DNA from: Amphiura filiformis | Taxonomy: Eukaryota; Echinodermata; Ophiuroidea; Amphilepidida; Amphiuridae | Assembly: GCF_039555335.1 (NCBI RefSeq) | Contig: NC_092646.1 | Span: forward strand, 34,935,380 to 34,999,379 | Length of the DNA stretch: 64,000 nt | Reading direction: 5' to 3' | In this document: one piece after another, positions 27,301-39,700 of the stretch | How positions within the stretch are numbered: the first letter of the stretch is position 1 | Layout: every line of letters starts with the position of its first letter | Made by a program: the position numbers and the translations under genes | The notes under the pieces: model-generated | The model's input: the letters and a program-made list of their open reading frames with translations, nothing else | Told to the model about the DNA's origin: nothing | Databases searched by the model: none

Positions 27301-30300
27301 CTATTTTTGTCATTTTTCATTAGATATCCACGAAAAAAACCTATTCCCAAAATTTCAGTTGATTCCGATTTTGCGTTCGCGAGTTATGCATGATTATGTG
27401 TATTACACTGCTCCATAGACAATGCGTTGTAATTTCGTTCTGGTGCACCAGAACGAAATTCAAATTTCACGATATCTTTGCTAAACGAATTAATCTGCAA
27501 GAAATATTTTGTACATAAACATTATGTAGCCAGAGGTTTCCAGTGATATAAAAATCTCAACTTTTTTGAGAAAAGTGGGGGATGAGGCTGTGGATCACGA
27601 AATGCCCTCTCAATAATTTGAGACATTTTTGTGTTTACGTGTAAAACCAATGACGACGTCAAAATTCAGTCAATCTTGGCCGCCCCCCCCCCCTGTTTGA
27701 CAAGAAACTAGACACAGGTACTCGAAACGGAAGTCCTTTTGACAAAAAAATCACACTATAGCTAAAAGTTAAGGGACCATTCAATATTTACTATTTCATT
27801 TTTTTACATGAACCATGGGGTGGGGGTACTAAGTTTTAAATTGTTTTGTTGATTTTTTTTGGGCAAAAAACCCCCACAAAACAAACAAACAACAACAAAA
27901 AAACCCGCACAGTGTCATCATCCCGATACCTTCATGACAGATATCTCCATGATGGTAGGCCTAATCCACTAGATCTATAGCCACTCATGGACATTTTGTT
28001 CCGACCTGTTTAATAGTTGTGAGAGATGGGCCGATGAACTCCGACTCAGGCTATTGACAATAGCTTGGTACGTTTCTTTCCCACTACGTATGCGCGGCAG
28101 CCCCTCAACTGCTTGAAGGACTCATTTTTATGTTGTCAGTTTTTGATTTCAATACGCAGGCTTTTTTTTAATACGCAGACTGAAGCTTACTATAATATTC
28201 TTTCAACACATATATTCAAGTGCAAGCCTTACAATAGGTTTTTATAGAAACCAAAAATAACGGGAGATTCTGTACCCAAGTCCAAATGTAGAGATTCAAA
28301 GATCTAAGCATGAATATTAATAGCATATGACACCACCATACGTCATGATAACTCGATTAGCCCAATTGAGACCCGCTGATAGTACAACGCCGCCACGTGT
28401 TTATCTTTTTCCAATTTAGCTAGGAATAAAATTATTTCAAGTGGCGGTCATTTCTAATCATCTTATTGCAACTTATTCATAAGCTATTGTATGTATTTTA
28501 TATATGTGACTGGACACCACGAATCAGCCGTAAAGTCGGCCCCTGGTCAATTTTGTTTTATTTTGTGTTTCGAAAATATAGTATATCATTTGACTTCAAA
28601 CGATAGCTAGAAGCGGGGTTATGGTTTGTTGAACTCTGTTCCTTCAACAAATTTGTACCTTTTTTGGTTCTACATGTGACTCTTTTTCCACATTTCTGGT
28701 AATAAATATCAAACATTCATAATTGGCGGTCATTTCAAATCATCCCCAAGTCAACGAGGTTCAGGAATGTCCAATATTGCTAATTGTTGGTTATACCTAG
28801 AGAAATACAATGCTTTCCCAACAAACACAAAAACGTTTTAAAAATGTTTTAAATAAGTTATATTTTGGCTTTTGGTTTAGGTAAAAACGTTTAATAACAT
28901 TAAAATGTCGGGTTATATAAAGGGCATGATAACGTTTTAAAACGTTTTGTATGAAAACACACTACAACAATATTTTTAAATGTTTTCAAAAATGTTATTG
29001 TAAACTATTTTTGCAAACATTTTGCCAAATATTGTGTCAATACTTAAATAACATTATGTTAAAATATTTTATCCCAGCAAACACAGAAATGTTCTTAAAA
29101 TGTTTTTTTCAAAACCTTTTAATAACATTTTTCGCAAAATATTTTTTCAACCCCAAACTAACATTCTGTTTAGAATGTTTTGTATCAAGTTTTCAAGAAT
29201 GTTTTTGGAATGTTATTAAAACGTTTTTATACCCTTTATGTAACCCGACATTTTTGTTTGCTGAGCAGTAGATTATCAAAAAAGTTATGAAAACGTTTTA
29301 TACTCTTAATATACCCTTTATATAACCCGACATTTAAACGTTTTCTGACAACCTTTTATAACCTTTTGCGAATGATGTCGAAAACGTTTTGTGTTTGCTG
29401 GGTTGTTATCCACCACTTGAACAGGATTTAGCCAAAACAAACAAAGACAAGAACTATTCTATAGAAATAGGTAGAAGCTTATTATCCTCTTCAGCAATAG
29501 GATTATTGATTGGTTTAAACAGTGTTTGATGAGATACTTGTCGCTCCGAATTGAGATACCTGTGGTGGGGTAACCGCTCTAGTTTTAATATAGGCAGTAA
29601 AATATAGCTTGTATATTTAAAATTTAATAACTGCGTATGACATGGTAGATTGATATTCATTGTTCTTACATGTAGTAGATGCGATTGTCCTTATTTCCCA
29701 GGAATATAGTCCAAACTGAGTCATCATAATGCAAATCACTCCTGGAAATACTCTCGGTGTGACTCTCTGATGAACCACCCCTACTACCACCTAAATAAAA
29801 GAGGACATAAAGTTATAAACATCATAGTCAAATAAATTCCCGTAACAATCATGCAAATCATGTTAAATTTGCAGTATTTGGCAGAGAGAGACTACTTATA
29901 CCACTTACCATTATAGGCTATGGAGGCATTTTAACAGCCACCTTATTTGGTGGGAAAAGGGCGTTGAACTTTTTCACAAAAGTCAAGTTAAAAATTGCTC
30001 GGACTTGGTTAAAAACACAAGCAATGTGTTTCTCTAGTGATAAGGACTCTGAAAAAGTATAGTTTGACCTATCTACAATGTTCGATTATGAACAAAAAGG
30101 TAACATTGTGACGTTATAGGTCTAATTTTGGCACCACATGTAGCAAAATTGAAAAATGCTCCGATTTTGTTGAAAATGGTCCCAAATTATTCGCCTTTCC
30201 ATGATAGATCAGAAAAAAATAATCTGTGCTATGCAGGATATTTCGTTACCTCATACCTATTGAGTCGCATTGAGTTCTATTGAATCAATTTAACCTGGGA

Positions 30301-32449
30301 GGACGTGTGGCCGAGTGGATAATGCGCCCGACTCATAATGCATAGGTTGTGATTTCGAGCCAACGTGTTGTGTCCTTGGGCAAGGCACTTTATCCTCATT
30401 GCCTACTGGGGGATGTGGTTGGGTTGGATTGGATGTTTGTATAGTTGTTTGTTTCAATGTTGCAATATTGGCGCTGATTAAGCTGCTGCCTGCAAATTGC
30501 ATTGTGTCTGTTTAGGTGTGTTTAATGTTTAATGTACAATTCTAGCAATTTGACCTGCGGGTCACCATTAGAGTTTGTAATAAAAACCTTCCTTTTTTTT
30601 TAACCTTGACAAATAGTACTATAAACTATTTTTGGTAAAGACTATTAGGTGGAAACCTTAACAAGCACGGACCATGCGTTAATAATTATTACAAATAATA
30701 AAATGGCGGAATATGTATCTTAGATCGAACAATGGCGTGACATGGTGTTCGACTTTGCCCTTTTGTACTCTCACCGTTTATAATGGTAGGAGGTATGAAC
30801 AAGAACTCGGAAGTCGTGTATTGTACCGTTCTTTGGCCACTAGGATACAAATGATTGTTTCTAGAATCAAAATCGCTGGATCTAACTTAAAACTTGGAAT
30901 AAGAACGTTTGGACGATGTAAACATTTTTACAACTTGGAATTGGAACGTTTGGACGATGAGCCTCAAAGTAAGGAACAAAGTACAATGTGTTACAATCGG
31001 TTAATGGTAAAATCTCACTTAATAAGTGTATCGGTCACCGTAGACAATCGATGACAAATGACCATCTACCGGATGATATAGTCGTGCTGGAAGTCGATCG
31101 ATAGATGAAGACCTGAGTGCAAGAAGACCTAAGTCCACTTGGCCCCTCAACATGTATAAACTAAAGTTACGTATAGTTTCTTAGGGTTTACAATGTTTAA
31201 TACATGTTCCAGGGTGAAAACATCATGAAAGGTTGTGAAAGATTTATTTTGGCCCCTGAACATGTATATAACATTACCAAACTATACACAACTTTAGTGT
31301 ATACATGTTGAGGGGCCAAGTGAACTTACGGCCTTCTTGTGCTCAGGTCTTCTCATGTTAAAATCAACACACTTCTGAGACACCTTTTGCTATAAAATTA
31401 ATTTTCTCGGTCAAATAAAAGTAACTGTATTTTTCAGTGATATCAGAAAAAACATAGTGCTTATAAATACCTTTTTTAACAACACTGGTGTTAAAATTAG
31501 ACATGAAATTGTGTCTTTTGGTGTAAGATATTTTATTTTTACAGTCGCACATGGCCCATGAATCTTTTTGGTTAACTTTATAGCGTTTCAAACTAACAGA
31601 TTTTCCACAACTCTATAAGGCACAGCGTACGGGTCTAGTTTTGTCAGAATTTCAGTTTTGATTGCCAAAATGTTTAACTCGGTACTTATTGCGAATACAA
31701 CCAGAAGAAATAATCGCTATTTTAATTGCGGCATGCAGAATCAACAATCCGTGGGTATACTCACGGGTTAAAATAAATGACGGTTGAAAGTGCAAAATGG
31801 GGAAATCAAAACAGAAATTCTGACAAAACTATGACATATAGACCTGTATGATAAGCTTTAGAAAGTTTGGAAAAATCTTTCATTGGCGAACTATATTACT
31901 TTGAAAAGTTATAAGGCTGAGCTCACAAAATGCTTACGAGTCAAATTCAGACCTGTCAATATCTAAAATTGAACACTAGAACTTTAAAAACTATATTTCA
32001 AGCCTACGTTTATCACCAGGATTATCAAGCATTGTGAATTTCTTTTGATATTTACTGAAAAAAAAAAGGTTTGATTTGATTTGGTTTGAAAAAAAAAATA
32101 AATTGAAATGATTTAGCTCACAAATTTGCTCATTTCAACACCGAATTCGATCGGTGCCAAATTAAATGACTGAGAGAGCGTTATATAACAATAGACATCG
32201 AAGTTCTGAGTATAATGTTTTGAAGAATATTATTTCCTTACCCATATTACCTGCATAGTTTCCACCATATCCACCTGAATCAGAACCGTCCACATTGATA
32301 TTAATGGGTGCATCACCGCCTCTGTTATAATTCAATACTGCCATTACCATTCCAGCCGCAGCTATAATTCCGACAATAAGGACCAGAATGCACAGGAGGA
32401 CAAAAACATTACCTCCTGCATCTTCTTTTGCGTATTTTCCTTGTCCCAT
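12309..32449 (-). CDS. Gene 2: type II membrane protein with SBP_bac_3-like ectodomain (complete, 344 aa)
   Basis: Nine exons: 32449-32242, 29790-29670, 26813-26761, 20604-20491, 16299-16112, 15576-15490, 13916-13826, 13271-13146, 12355-12309 (TAA). They total 1035 nt, one open frame. Residues 1-13 are cytosolic, about 14-40 form the signal anchor, 42-87 a Gly/Ser/Asp linker, and 88-344 the binding domain. Visible motifs: C129-x6-C136; GFSITRDR (166-173), whose Arg173 sits where HisJ-type proteins hold the ligand carboxylate; the crossover near 189-198; NPDNLSGIKIG (202-212); LVAGLESGEVDA across the exon 6/7 join; MRKDSLMKNWWDPAF (293-307); and a terminal Cys341. Odd points: TLRGNP replaces TRRGNP of all other copies; Thr146 and Ser164 replace a cysteine pair; a dead exon 5 copy lies in intron 5. 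Introns are very large because of inserted elements. Family and topology are inferred from motifs; ligand unknown. Confidence 0.82.
13917..15489. other. Intron 6 of gene 2
   Basis: No second gene seen. A GT array with a G-run lies at about 14740-14771, and a 15120-15215 segment recurs at 36740-36830 in gene 3 and near 35480 and 45510. Confidence 0.4.
15880..16067 (-). pseudogene. Dead duplicate of gene 2 exon 5
   Basis: A 232-bp unit covering exon 5 and its 3' intron edge is repeated in tandem (repeat of 16112-16299 shifted by 232). This downstream copy keeps the reading frame and the GTATGT donor, but the acceptor CAG is replaced by CCAAAT, so it has no splice acceptor. Near identity implies a recent event. 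It is read as an inert remnant inside intron 5 of gene 2. Confidence 0.8.
16850..17490. repeat. Dispersed repeat, copy 1 of 3
   Basis: Shares GTGTCATC-x-x-CCCGATA-x-CTTCATG and GACATCCGACTAAGGCTA with copies at 27905-28290 (same strand) and 58690-59260 (opposite strand). Ends near GCCAGGCGATGTCGGTGTG. No coding region. Located in intron 4 of gene 2. Confidence 0.6.
18031..20387. mobile_element. Mariner-like element interrupted by a LINE, intron 4 of gene 2
   Basis: TA-CAGGGTGCCCC at the left and GGGACACCCTG-TA at the right. The two parts (18031-18473 and 19807-20387) align with the continuous element 11089-12065. A minus-strand frame 20164-19919 reads HLRNRITAVFAGI then VRNAIDAMRTMAETC, a transposase-like C-terminus. 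Confidence 0.7.
18474..19806 (-). mobile_element. 5'-truncated non-LTR retrotransposon (LINE) with reverse transcriptase
   Basis: The minus-strand frame from 19737 gives RPVSLTSIFAKIAEGF, then LTDFSKAFDLVNHTLL, GGVPQCTKFGPIGF and the active-site box KYVDDLTFAEN (canonical YVDD/FADD type). Upstream VPEQWKKAIVIPIPK lies in another frame, so there is a frameshift near 19735. The 3' end is at 18474, with AATAAAATAATATCAATCAATCAATC as a short ATCA tail. Truncated and dead; looks like the CR1/Jockey side of the LINEs. Confidence 0.85.
21488..26355. mobile_element. 4.9-kb foldback element at a TTAA target
   Basis: Arms of about 1.4 kb (21488-22910 and 24890-26355) are inverted copies, with termini GAGGCATTATCTGTTATTTT and GAGGAACTATCTGTTATTTT, flanked by TTAA at 21484-21487 and 26356-26359. 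Arms contain units of about 350 bp built round TGTTGAGATGATACATTGGTC and CAGTGTTGCCAGA. The centre has a further MITE (23320-23890). It sits in a copy of the AATGTCGGGTT element, whose halves flank it. No transposase is seen. Confidence 0.8.
23320..23890. mobile_element. Palindromic MITE inside the foldback centre
   Basis: Inverted halves round AAAATGTAGGTCTTTTGGG; same family as 33978-34637 (shared GACATTCCTCGTATTC and TTTGATGTGCTCTCAGGTC). A one-ended fragment also sits at 61850-61905 beside exon 5 of gene 5. Confidence 0.65.
26356..26535. mobile_element. Right half of AATGTCGGGTT-family element split by the foldback
   Basis: Continues from 21420-21487 across the foldback insertion. Ends GTCGAAAACGTTTTGTATTTGCTGGG. 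Confidence 0.6.
27151..27225 (-). repeat. tRNA-Gly(GCC)-like pseudogene or SINE head
   Basis: The minus strand has an A-box-like GCGTGGTGTAATGGTA, an anticodon arm TTCGCCTGCCACG with GCC, and a B-box-like GATCGAGTCCC, as in tRNA-Gly. The two ends do not pair as an acceptor stem, so it is not a working tRNA. Intron 2 of gene 2. Confidence 0.55.
27272..27615. mobile_element. MITE with ATTTCGTGATCC termini
   Basis: Inverted ends GAGTATTTCGTGATCC and GGATCACGAAATGCCCTC, with a central palindrome TTTCGTTCTGGTGCACCAGAACGAAA. A decayed second copy is at about 17560-17775. Confidence 0.65.
27905..28290. repeat. Dispersed repeat, copy 2 of 3
   Basis: Shares the GTGTCATC-x-x-CCCGATA and CCTGTTTAATAGTT blocks with 16850-17490 and 58690-59260. 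Confidence 0.5.
28500..28790. repeat. Dispersed repeat, copy B
   Basis: Inverted copy of 6640-6915, including GTAAAGTCGG and the CCCCAAGTCAACGAGGTTCAGGAATG end. Confidence 0.55.
28817..29402. mobile_element. AATGTCGGGTT-family element (complete copy)
   Basis: Bounded by AACAAACACAAAAACGTTTT and GTTTTGTGTTTGCTGGGTT. It contains four TATAACCCGACATTT-type blocks and many AACGTTTT/AATGTTAT motifs. A longer inverse copy is at 56876-57560; fragments are at 8791-9016, 21420-21487 plus 26356-26535, and 55060-55330. Confidence 0.7.
30297..30601 (+). mobile_element. tRNA-derived SINE, intron 1 of gene 2
   Basis: Starts with an A-box-like GTGTGGCCGAGTGG, has an anticodon-loop-like ACTCATAATGC, a B-box-like GATTTCGAGCC, then TTGGGCAAGGCACTTTATCCTC, a core seen in many marine SINEs, and ends in a T-rich tail after AATAAAAACC. 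Confidence 0.7.
30602..32241. other. Right part of intron 1, gene 2
   Basis: No exon seen. It contains a palindromic element at 31105-31355 whose arms start GACCTGAGTGCAAGAAGACC and end with the complement, enclosing TTGGCCCCTCAACATGTATA in both orientations. Confidence 0.5.
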
Positions 32450-32675
32450 TTTAAGCTACTATTATCAACTCTTTCCTTTGCATCTACAATCTGCAGAATG
32501 TAGGGGCAACTATAAATCTACAGTAAACGCGTCCAGCCATATGATTGTAGTTTTTGTGTTTTTTTGGGTCAGACCAGTGTTTGCTTGGATATGGTTGCTG
32601 ATTTTAAATTAACCTATATTTGTAGTTGTTCAAATAATTAGAACAATATAGGATCGGAAAAGGTGTGACCGGTAC

Positions 32676-32692
32676 AGATTTTGCGCCCAAAT
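32676..32692 (-). promoter_or_regulatory. Conserved upstream 17-mer, gene 2
   Basis: Same ATTTGGGCGCAAAATCT sequence, 227 bp upstream of the gene 2 start codon, within a roughly 250-bp block (32450-32700) that is alike in genes 2, 3 and 4. Confidence 0.5.
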
Positions 32693-33008
32693 CGAATATT
32701 AAACACTTAATTGTGCTTACCCAGTTGAAATCCATACACCCCTATATGGAATACATTACCTTAATCTTCTACACAGGGAGTGTGAGTTGTGGGATTGCCT
32801 TAATGGGTGACTCCATTTGTGGCGAAATATGTGTGGGAGATTAATATTACGTCTTCTATAGGGGGCGTGTGTGAGGGGTGTATCGAGGAGTGCTTGTGAA
32901 TAATCATCACTGTACTGCTCTTATATATACCATGTATACTGTTTTCATGGAATTAAAAAACGTTACGTATTAAAAAAGGCAATTGGCATTTATTAATTTT
33001 TCAATAAT

Positions 33009-33741
33009 TTTATTGGAAAGTTAAATTTATGAAAGAATATATTCAACTTTTTAAAAGTATAAAATAAATCGACACTGTGGAATGAAAAATAATATTTATA
33101 GTACTGTTTGCTCCAAGTTCTACTCTACCAACTGAATGCAGTTAGTTTTATAAGCAGCATGTTAACCTTGGACGTTAGTCAAAATCAAAAGCATGCTGTA
33201 ATAAGACCCGGTGAGTTTTAAATTTCAAGCACTTTGCCCTCTAGTGACCAGATCAGATGTCAGTCTTTGTTACAGCCGCATTGTTCTCCTTCGTGATAAT
33301 GAACATAATCCAGCTTGGAACCGAGAGTAGCGCTAGCAATATTGAACGCCGTTTTGAACGCCGTTTTTACGCACGGTCCACACAATTGAGTTGCGCTATA
33401 TAAGACACATTGTGCAAAATCATCTCCGGGAGACGCAACGTGAACATGACGTCATCACTTTTTGCGATCCCTTTGTTTTATAAGCAACCACCGTCAGTCA
33501 TCTCTGATCCGAACGCTAACTGTCATGTTCAGAGCTGTCATGTTGCCTCTATACTACACCTGCTTGTAGAGTTGCGGCCACATATTGTCGGCGGTTTTGT
33601 TTATGACGTCACATCTCCCGGAGTTGATTTGTACATACTAAACAAATTGTGTCAAAACGTCTCGTAAAAGTCTTGACCTATTTGTAGCCAGAGGTATAGG
33701 GTTTCATCTTCCATAAAAATATATATCAGGAGTGATTTAGA
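33009..33741 (-). other. Probable 3' UTR of gene 3 with poly(A) signal
   Basis: Sequence after the stop codon is shared with the 3' flanks of genes 2 (about 10620-12308) and 4 (43524-43954), including a stretch around 33435-33720. A minus-strand AATAAA lies at 33009-33014 in a context (CCAATAAAAT) also present downstream of genes 4 and 5. Transcript ends are not proved. Confidence 0.45.
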
Positions 33742-36700
33742 TTAAAGATTGACGCATGTGTCAACAGCGGTATCTCCCAACTTGAATCCTGCGAAAAAGA
33801 GATATAAGCAACCACGTAAGATCAACTAAGACTCTTATTACGGTTTTACTACAGTTTGATAAGACTTGATGTATGAGATTAAAATATATTTTATAACGTT
33901 AGACTAACATTGTGTTTCCCCTTTTCATGTCAACGATTAATAGTTTTCCTTGTTTTAAATTTAGGAAATTTGCTTAAGGGGTGGGGTATGAACGTTTGGA
34001 CAGTATTTATTGTGGGACATTAGAGCACATCAGACATATCGAATTGCATTCTGAATACGAAGAATGTCCTTCTGATATCAAATAATTTTGATTTTTGAAA
34101 TTCGCAATGTAATACACATTTTATGGCAAATGATTAAAAATTGATATTTTTGATATTTAACAGTACTCGAAGTAAACTTTATAAATCTGATGATTTATAT
34201 TTAAAGTAATATGTAGGTGGGATGAAAAACCGACGATCAATTGAAAATTTTGATCTTTCGTATTGAAGATATGGATTTTTTCCCCAAAACAAAAAAAAAA
34301 ATTTGGTCTTTTTGGGAAAAATCCATATCTTCAATATGAAAGGTCAAAATTTTAAATTGATCGTCGGCTTTTCCTCCCAGCTACATACACTTTAAAAATA
34401 TATCATTAGATTTATAAAATTTACTTCGAGGACTGTTATATATCAAAAATGTGAAAAATATCAACTTTTAATAATTTGTCATAAAATTTGTATTATATCG
34501 TGAATTTCAAAACATGAAAATTATTTGATATCAGAAAGACATTCTTCGCATTCAGAATGCAATTCGATATGTCTGATGTGCTCTCATGTCCCACAAAAAA
34601 TACTGTCGAAACGCTCAAAACGCTCATTCCAGATCCCTTAAGGTTATACAAGAAATGTATTAAAAGACATAAATTTGTTCTCTAAAACCAAGTCTTTTTC
34701 AGCAATTAAATATCCCAGTGAGAGGAATTGGTTGCGTTATACAGTGTTATATTATTTTTTATGATTATATCAAAAGGAGACACTTTTGGACAACGTATCA
34801 ATTTTGCGGATTTGATTTTGCTCCACAATGCCGTTTTCCCCAATGAAATCGGACATTCATGAGCGAAGATACTGAGTTTGTAAGTTATGGTATTATAAAA
34901 TTGGAAATTGAGATATCGGCCTTTAACAATATTATTGACAATGTTGAGAGTAGGAATTGCCTTGAAAAATGTCTCAAAAAATACAAGATGCCAGTTATAT
35001 TTTGGTCAGACAATATTTTAAACATTAATAACATCACAAATTCGCAACAAACCCAAATTGTGAAAAAATCACCCCGGGCAGATTTTGGGCTATTTCTCCA
35101 TTTACGATCCTGCCCAAAAGTGTCTCCTTTTAACATGACACGTCACAATTGTTAGAATCCGCTTGAATATCCTTCATGTACATGCTTTTTACGCATCATG
35201 TTCACGAGATCAAAAACGTGTATGTTGGGTTTTTTTAATGCGTGTCCCATAAAAAACCTACGTCGAGTGATTGCTTTCTCCTTTTTTGTATTGTTCTACA
35301 AACCGATCAAAGAAATAATATCAACATTCATCATAACCAAATGCAGTGGCGATCAAAATTTAGATTAAATATTGGAGAATATTGGTATAGCATGGCAAAA
35401 AACTGTTATGTATTATTATCGAAATCCTGATTGTGGAATGTTAATTTGGACATCTAACTACCTACATTATTTCTAAACTTTCTGGCACGCGCTATCCCAT
35501 TTCATTTTCACTCCAAATTGAAGCTAATATTGCCCAAAACGAGGTTTTTCGCCATCGATACGTCAGAAATTCCAGGCCGATAAACTTGTTTATTCTAAGA
35601 GCCATTATGCGGACGCAATTATAATGCCCCCAATCGATTTTGAAATTGAGCAAATCCCATGTGAAAAACTGCTTGTGCACCCGTCCCCCAACCAGGCCCG
35701 TTTCCTGATGAAATATTCATGTGAAATGCGCATTCAGTGTATAATCCCTGTTACACAACATGGACTCACCATGAGCAGAAGGGTCATCTATATCATTACA
35801 GATTGTACGGTAGTCTCTTGATTTGATTAGCTTCTCAAAGGCTGGATCCCACCATTTCTTCATCAGAGAATCTTTGCGCATCATTACTGCATCTCCTATA
35901 AACAAGAGAAGGTAGACAAATTAAGCTTTCTTAGGGTGATGTTTGATTTGACTAGAGGTAAAACGCAGTGCCAGATTTCAATATTTATAGAGTGCAAACT
36001 GTTTCAGATAGAAACTTGAGGTAACATTATTTGGATACGTTTCATTGCAGTAACCGATCCTTTTATAATCAAGGACAAAATTAATAAGACTAGTTTGCGT
36101 CTGACGTCAAGGCCAGGCGTCAAGGCAAAGGCGCGGCGTGATTGGTTGCTGACCTGCGCAATACGGCATTTTCGGTCTAGTTGATAGGACGTCATACGCA
36201 AACTAGTCTTTTGAGTCTCGAATTATACCTCTAAATGAATACAACAGACTGGATTCAATCTATAGTCATGATAGACCAATGGATACTTCATCCGGGACAT
36301 TTCACTTCTAATCTAGAAGGAATTACTAGACCATTTTCGAGCCTGCATGAGCTGTTAATTGTCATCAAATTGGAATTTTATGCGGATTGCCCAATTTGTG
36401 GAATAATTCGGGCAAACAATGTTGTACCAAATATCTCTGAAGTTTGCTAAAATTAATATAAGCAACAAACACAGTGGAAATTCTAAAACTTATGAAGACT
36501 TTCATTCGGTAATCATTTCACATCACCATAATTTTAATTTTGTTTCTTAATGTAATTACATGTACCCCTATATAGTATACCGAACACAAGTTACAACACA
36601 TACCTCCTAATAAGCACGGTTCGTATTCCCTGATTAATTCAAGACTTCCATCCTTAGCCCTTCCTAGTTCACCTGATATGAATATGGCATCGACCTACGA

Positions 36701-39700
36701 AAACAAAACATTGCATGAAATATTAATCAAAGTTTACTAGCGATTATGTCACTTGCTATCACATTTCAATTTCGCTCCAAATTGAAGCTACTATTGCAAA
36801 AACGGAGCTTTTTGTGTCTTCATTTCCAGACCATCAAGTTTATTTAGTATATGAATAGCCTAATTGTGGACACATCCACAATTAGGCTATTCATATAATA
36901 AATAAACTTGATGGTCTGGAATTCATTACCCATATGTCTCCGATAAAATTCGTGTGTTTGGCTGCTAAAGCCCCGAATAACGTACCGTGACACTGAATAT
37001 ACAAAAGGCATTGGCCCACCATGTACTTAGAATACCGATCTTGATTCCGCTCAGGTTGTCTGGATTAACACCACCTGGGTTGCCACGACGAGTCAGCATC
37101 ACAGGTTTGTTAGCCTTAATTAAAGGAAGTGAAAACTTGGCGGATCGGACTCTGTCCATAGTGATGGAAAAACCTGATAAGAGAGGATGCATGTGACAAA
37201 AAAGAGTTTGGTAATGCGGTTTAAAGGGGTACTACACCCCTTGTGAATATATTTGCATTTTTCTCAAAAAACAACTACACACTGGTAACAAATGTATGTA
37301 TATTATAGGGGCAAGGAATTCAATTACTTCACTGAAATTTCAGTGATTCAAGACAAGTGGTTCATTATATATGATAAGAAATGAGGTACATTTAGCGGTA
37401 CCTGTTTTCTTATCATAAATAACGTACTGCTAGACTTGAGTCACTGAAATTCCAGTGTAGTAACTGGATTCCTTGCCTCTATAATATACAAAACTTTTGT
37501 TACCAGTGCGTTATTATTTTGTGAGAAAAATGCAAAAAAGTCACAAATTTATCAAGGGGTGAAGTACCCCTTTAAACGCACAAACTTCAACGTCTAGAGG
37601 ATTATAGAGGAATATCTATTTAAAACCATTATGCCATGAGAGCTTCTAGAAGTTAAAGTGAATGCGAAAATCTATAGTGAGCAGTAAATTATGCACAAAA
37701 ATATGTAAATTTAGGAGGTTCAGAGGCGGCAGCCAAGAGCCTATGAGGGGAGTGAGGTATTATAGGAGGGTGTCAAGTTTGCAATTGTAAATGGAGGGGA
37801 GAGGGAGAATGGAGAAAATATAAAAACAGAATGTCGTGTAAGCAGTCTAGTCTCCTCCACAGCCAGTTTGGTTACGCTCCCTCCACACAAACAGTCTGCT
37901 AACGAATTGGTCCTTTTTGATTTGCTAACGGTTTTCTGACGACGTCATTCAGCTTGACGTCAAACAAGGCTTTCAATTGGTCGATCAGCTAGACGGCTAC
38001 TTCTGAGGTCAATCAAGTTCCCGTATGCACAGCTCTATGTGTACATACGTGTAGCCAATCCGAAACCGCGTTATAAGTGGCCATTGGCAGACTGTTTGCG
38101 TGGAGGGAGCGTAACCAAACTGGCTGTTTGGAGACTAATACGTAGTCATGCAAATGCGCATACCAGCATTTCAGATGCAGTGACATAAGTGGAACTTAAT
38201 TTAGTGTTGCTTTACTTTAGTGCTGTGTTACTTTTCACATTAAATTATCAAAATTTTCAATTAAATGTTGAGAGATGGAGTGTTGTGCATATTTCTATTA
38301 TTGTTCTATTTATGCCAAAGATAGATTATAGATATTAAAAATACTTTTAGTTTTAGCTTATTGACCTAAAGAATGTATTATATATAATCCTTCTTTGATG
38401 ATTAATCTTGTGACACCTATTCAAGAACCAACCAACGTATTTTGACTTACCCAAACAACCGTCCACCCATCTGCCGAGTAAAGCTTGTTGTGGAAATCCA
38501 TCAAACCAACAATCTCCTGGATTAGCATGAACAGTCTCGCAATTCTTTCCCGCAATTTTACAAACTTAAAAGAAAGTAGGTTAGATAACAAATTGTTACT
38601 GACCAATACCAGCCGTTGGTGTTCAGGGCAAAATTCACTAGGGAGGGGAGGCAAAATTGGAAAGTTGAGCAACCGATCGGTTCCCAGAGTGACTTTCACG
38701 GGCAATACCGGGACAATTCGTCACTCGGATGACATACCGGCGTATCAGCTATTTTTGACAAAATGAGATATGTTAAGTTTCATATTCTAGGCTGTCATTA
38801 ATTAATTAGTATCACTTATTAGGTTTGGCATATCTCACTCGATGGAAAATTGTATAATTGCGTAGCCAACAATGTTCCCCGTATTTTGCATGACATAATA
38901 GCGTATCAGTGACTTACGTCACTATTTCGGTATATCCTGGTTGTGTGGCTAATACAGATATGAATTAAAATATGATTCGACATACTGACGTATCACATGT
39001 CATACATGTATGTCAATTTTGAATGGAGAGTAATTTTTAAAAAAAATGACATACTGACGTATAAGTTTAATGACTAATTACAATTAAATGGTAGATGACA
39101 ACAATGTTATTTTACACATCAAAGGTGGGTAACCACCTTTAATTGACCGCCTTATCCCCCCATTTTACCCCATCAAAATGCAGATTTTGGTATCAGGTAA
39201 AAGCTCAAATTTTTCTCATTAGCATGATGAAATTAGGCGTTCCAAATCATTATATTTCTGAAGAAATCATTAAAAAACTGTTGAATTAGTCTCAATTGTG
39301 GTATACCACGTTTGAGACTAATTTAACAGTTTTTGGATTATATCTTCGGAAATACACCGATTTGGAATTTCAATATATTAATGAGAAAAATAGGAACTTT
39401 CATTTGATATAAGTTTATCACAGGATCATGATAGTTAGCATTAGTAAAAACTCTGTAGACTACCAGTATTACGCTGTATAAATGTCAGTAATTCCATAAG
39501 GAATTAGTCACATTTACAAGAAACATTTACGTGTTCTTTTTGCATGAATGCTTGAAAGGGACAACATCTTATGTTATACATAAGTTTTAAAGAATTCGAT
39601 TTTTCCAAATATATCAGGTCACCTTTCTTTAAATGTAATTTAAATATCTGTTTTTTCATATCCATTAAAAAAGGAGACATTTTAATCGATGTAATGTATG

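Noticed and set aside
30300-30375. Functional tRNA gene
   Set aside because: Box sequences are present but the cloverleaf does not close, and the sequence continues into a SINE body.
32242-32449. N-terminal myristoylation of MGQGKY
   Set aside because: Tyr at position 6 does not fit the usual requirement for a small residue there.
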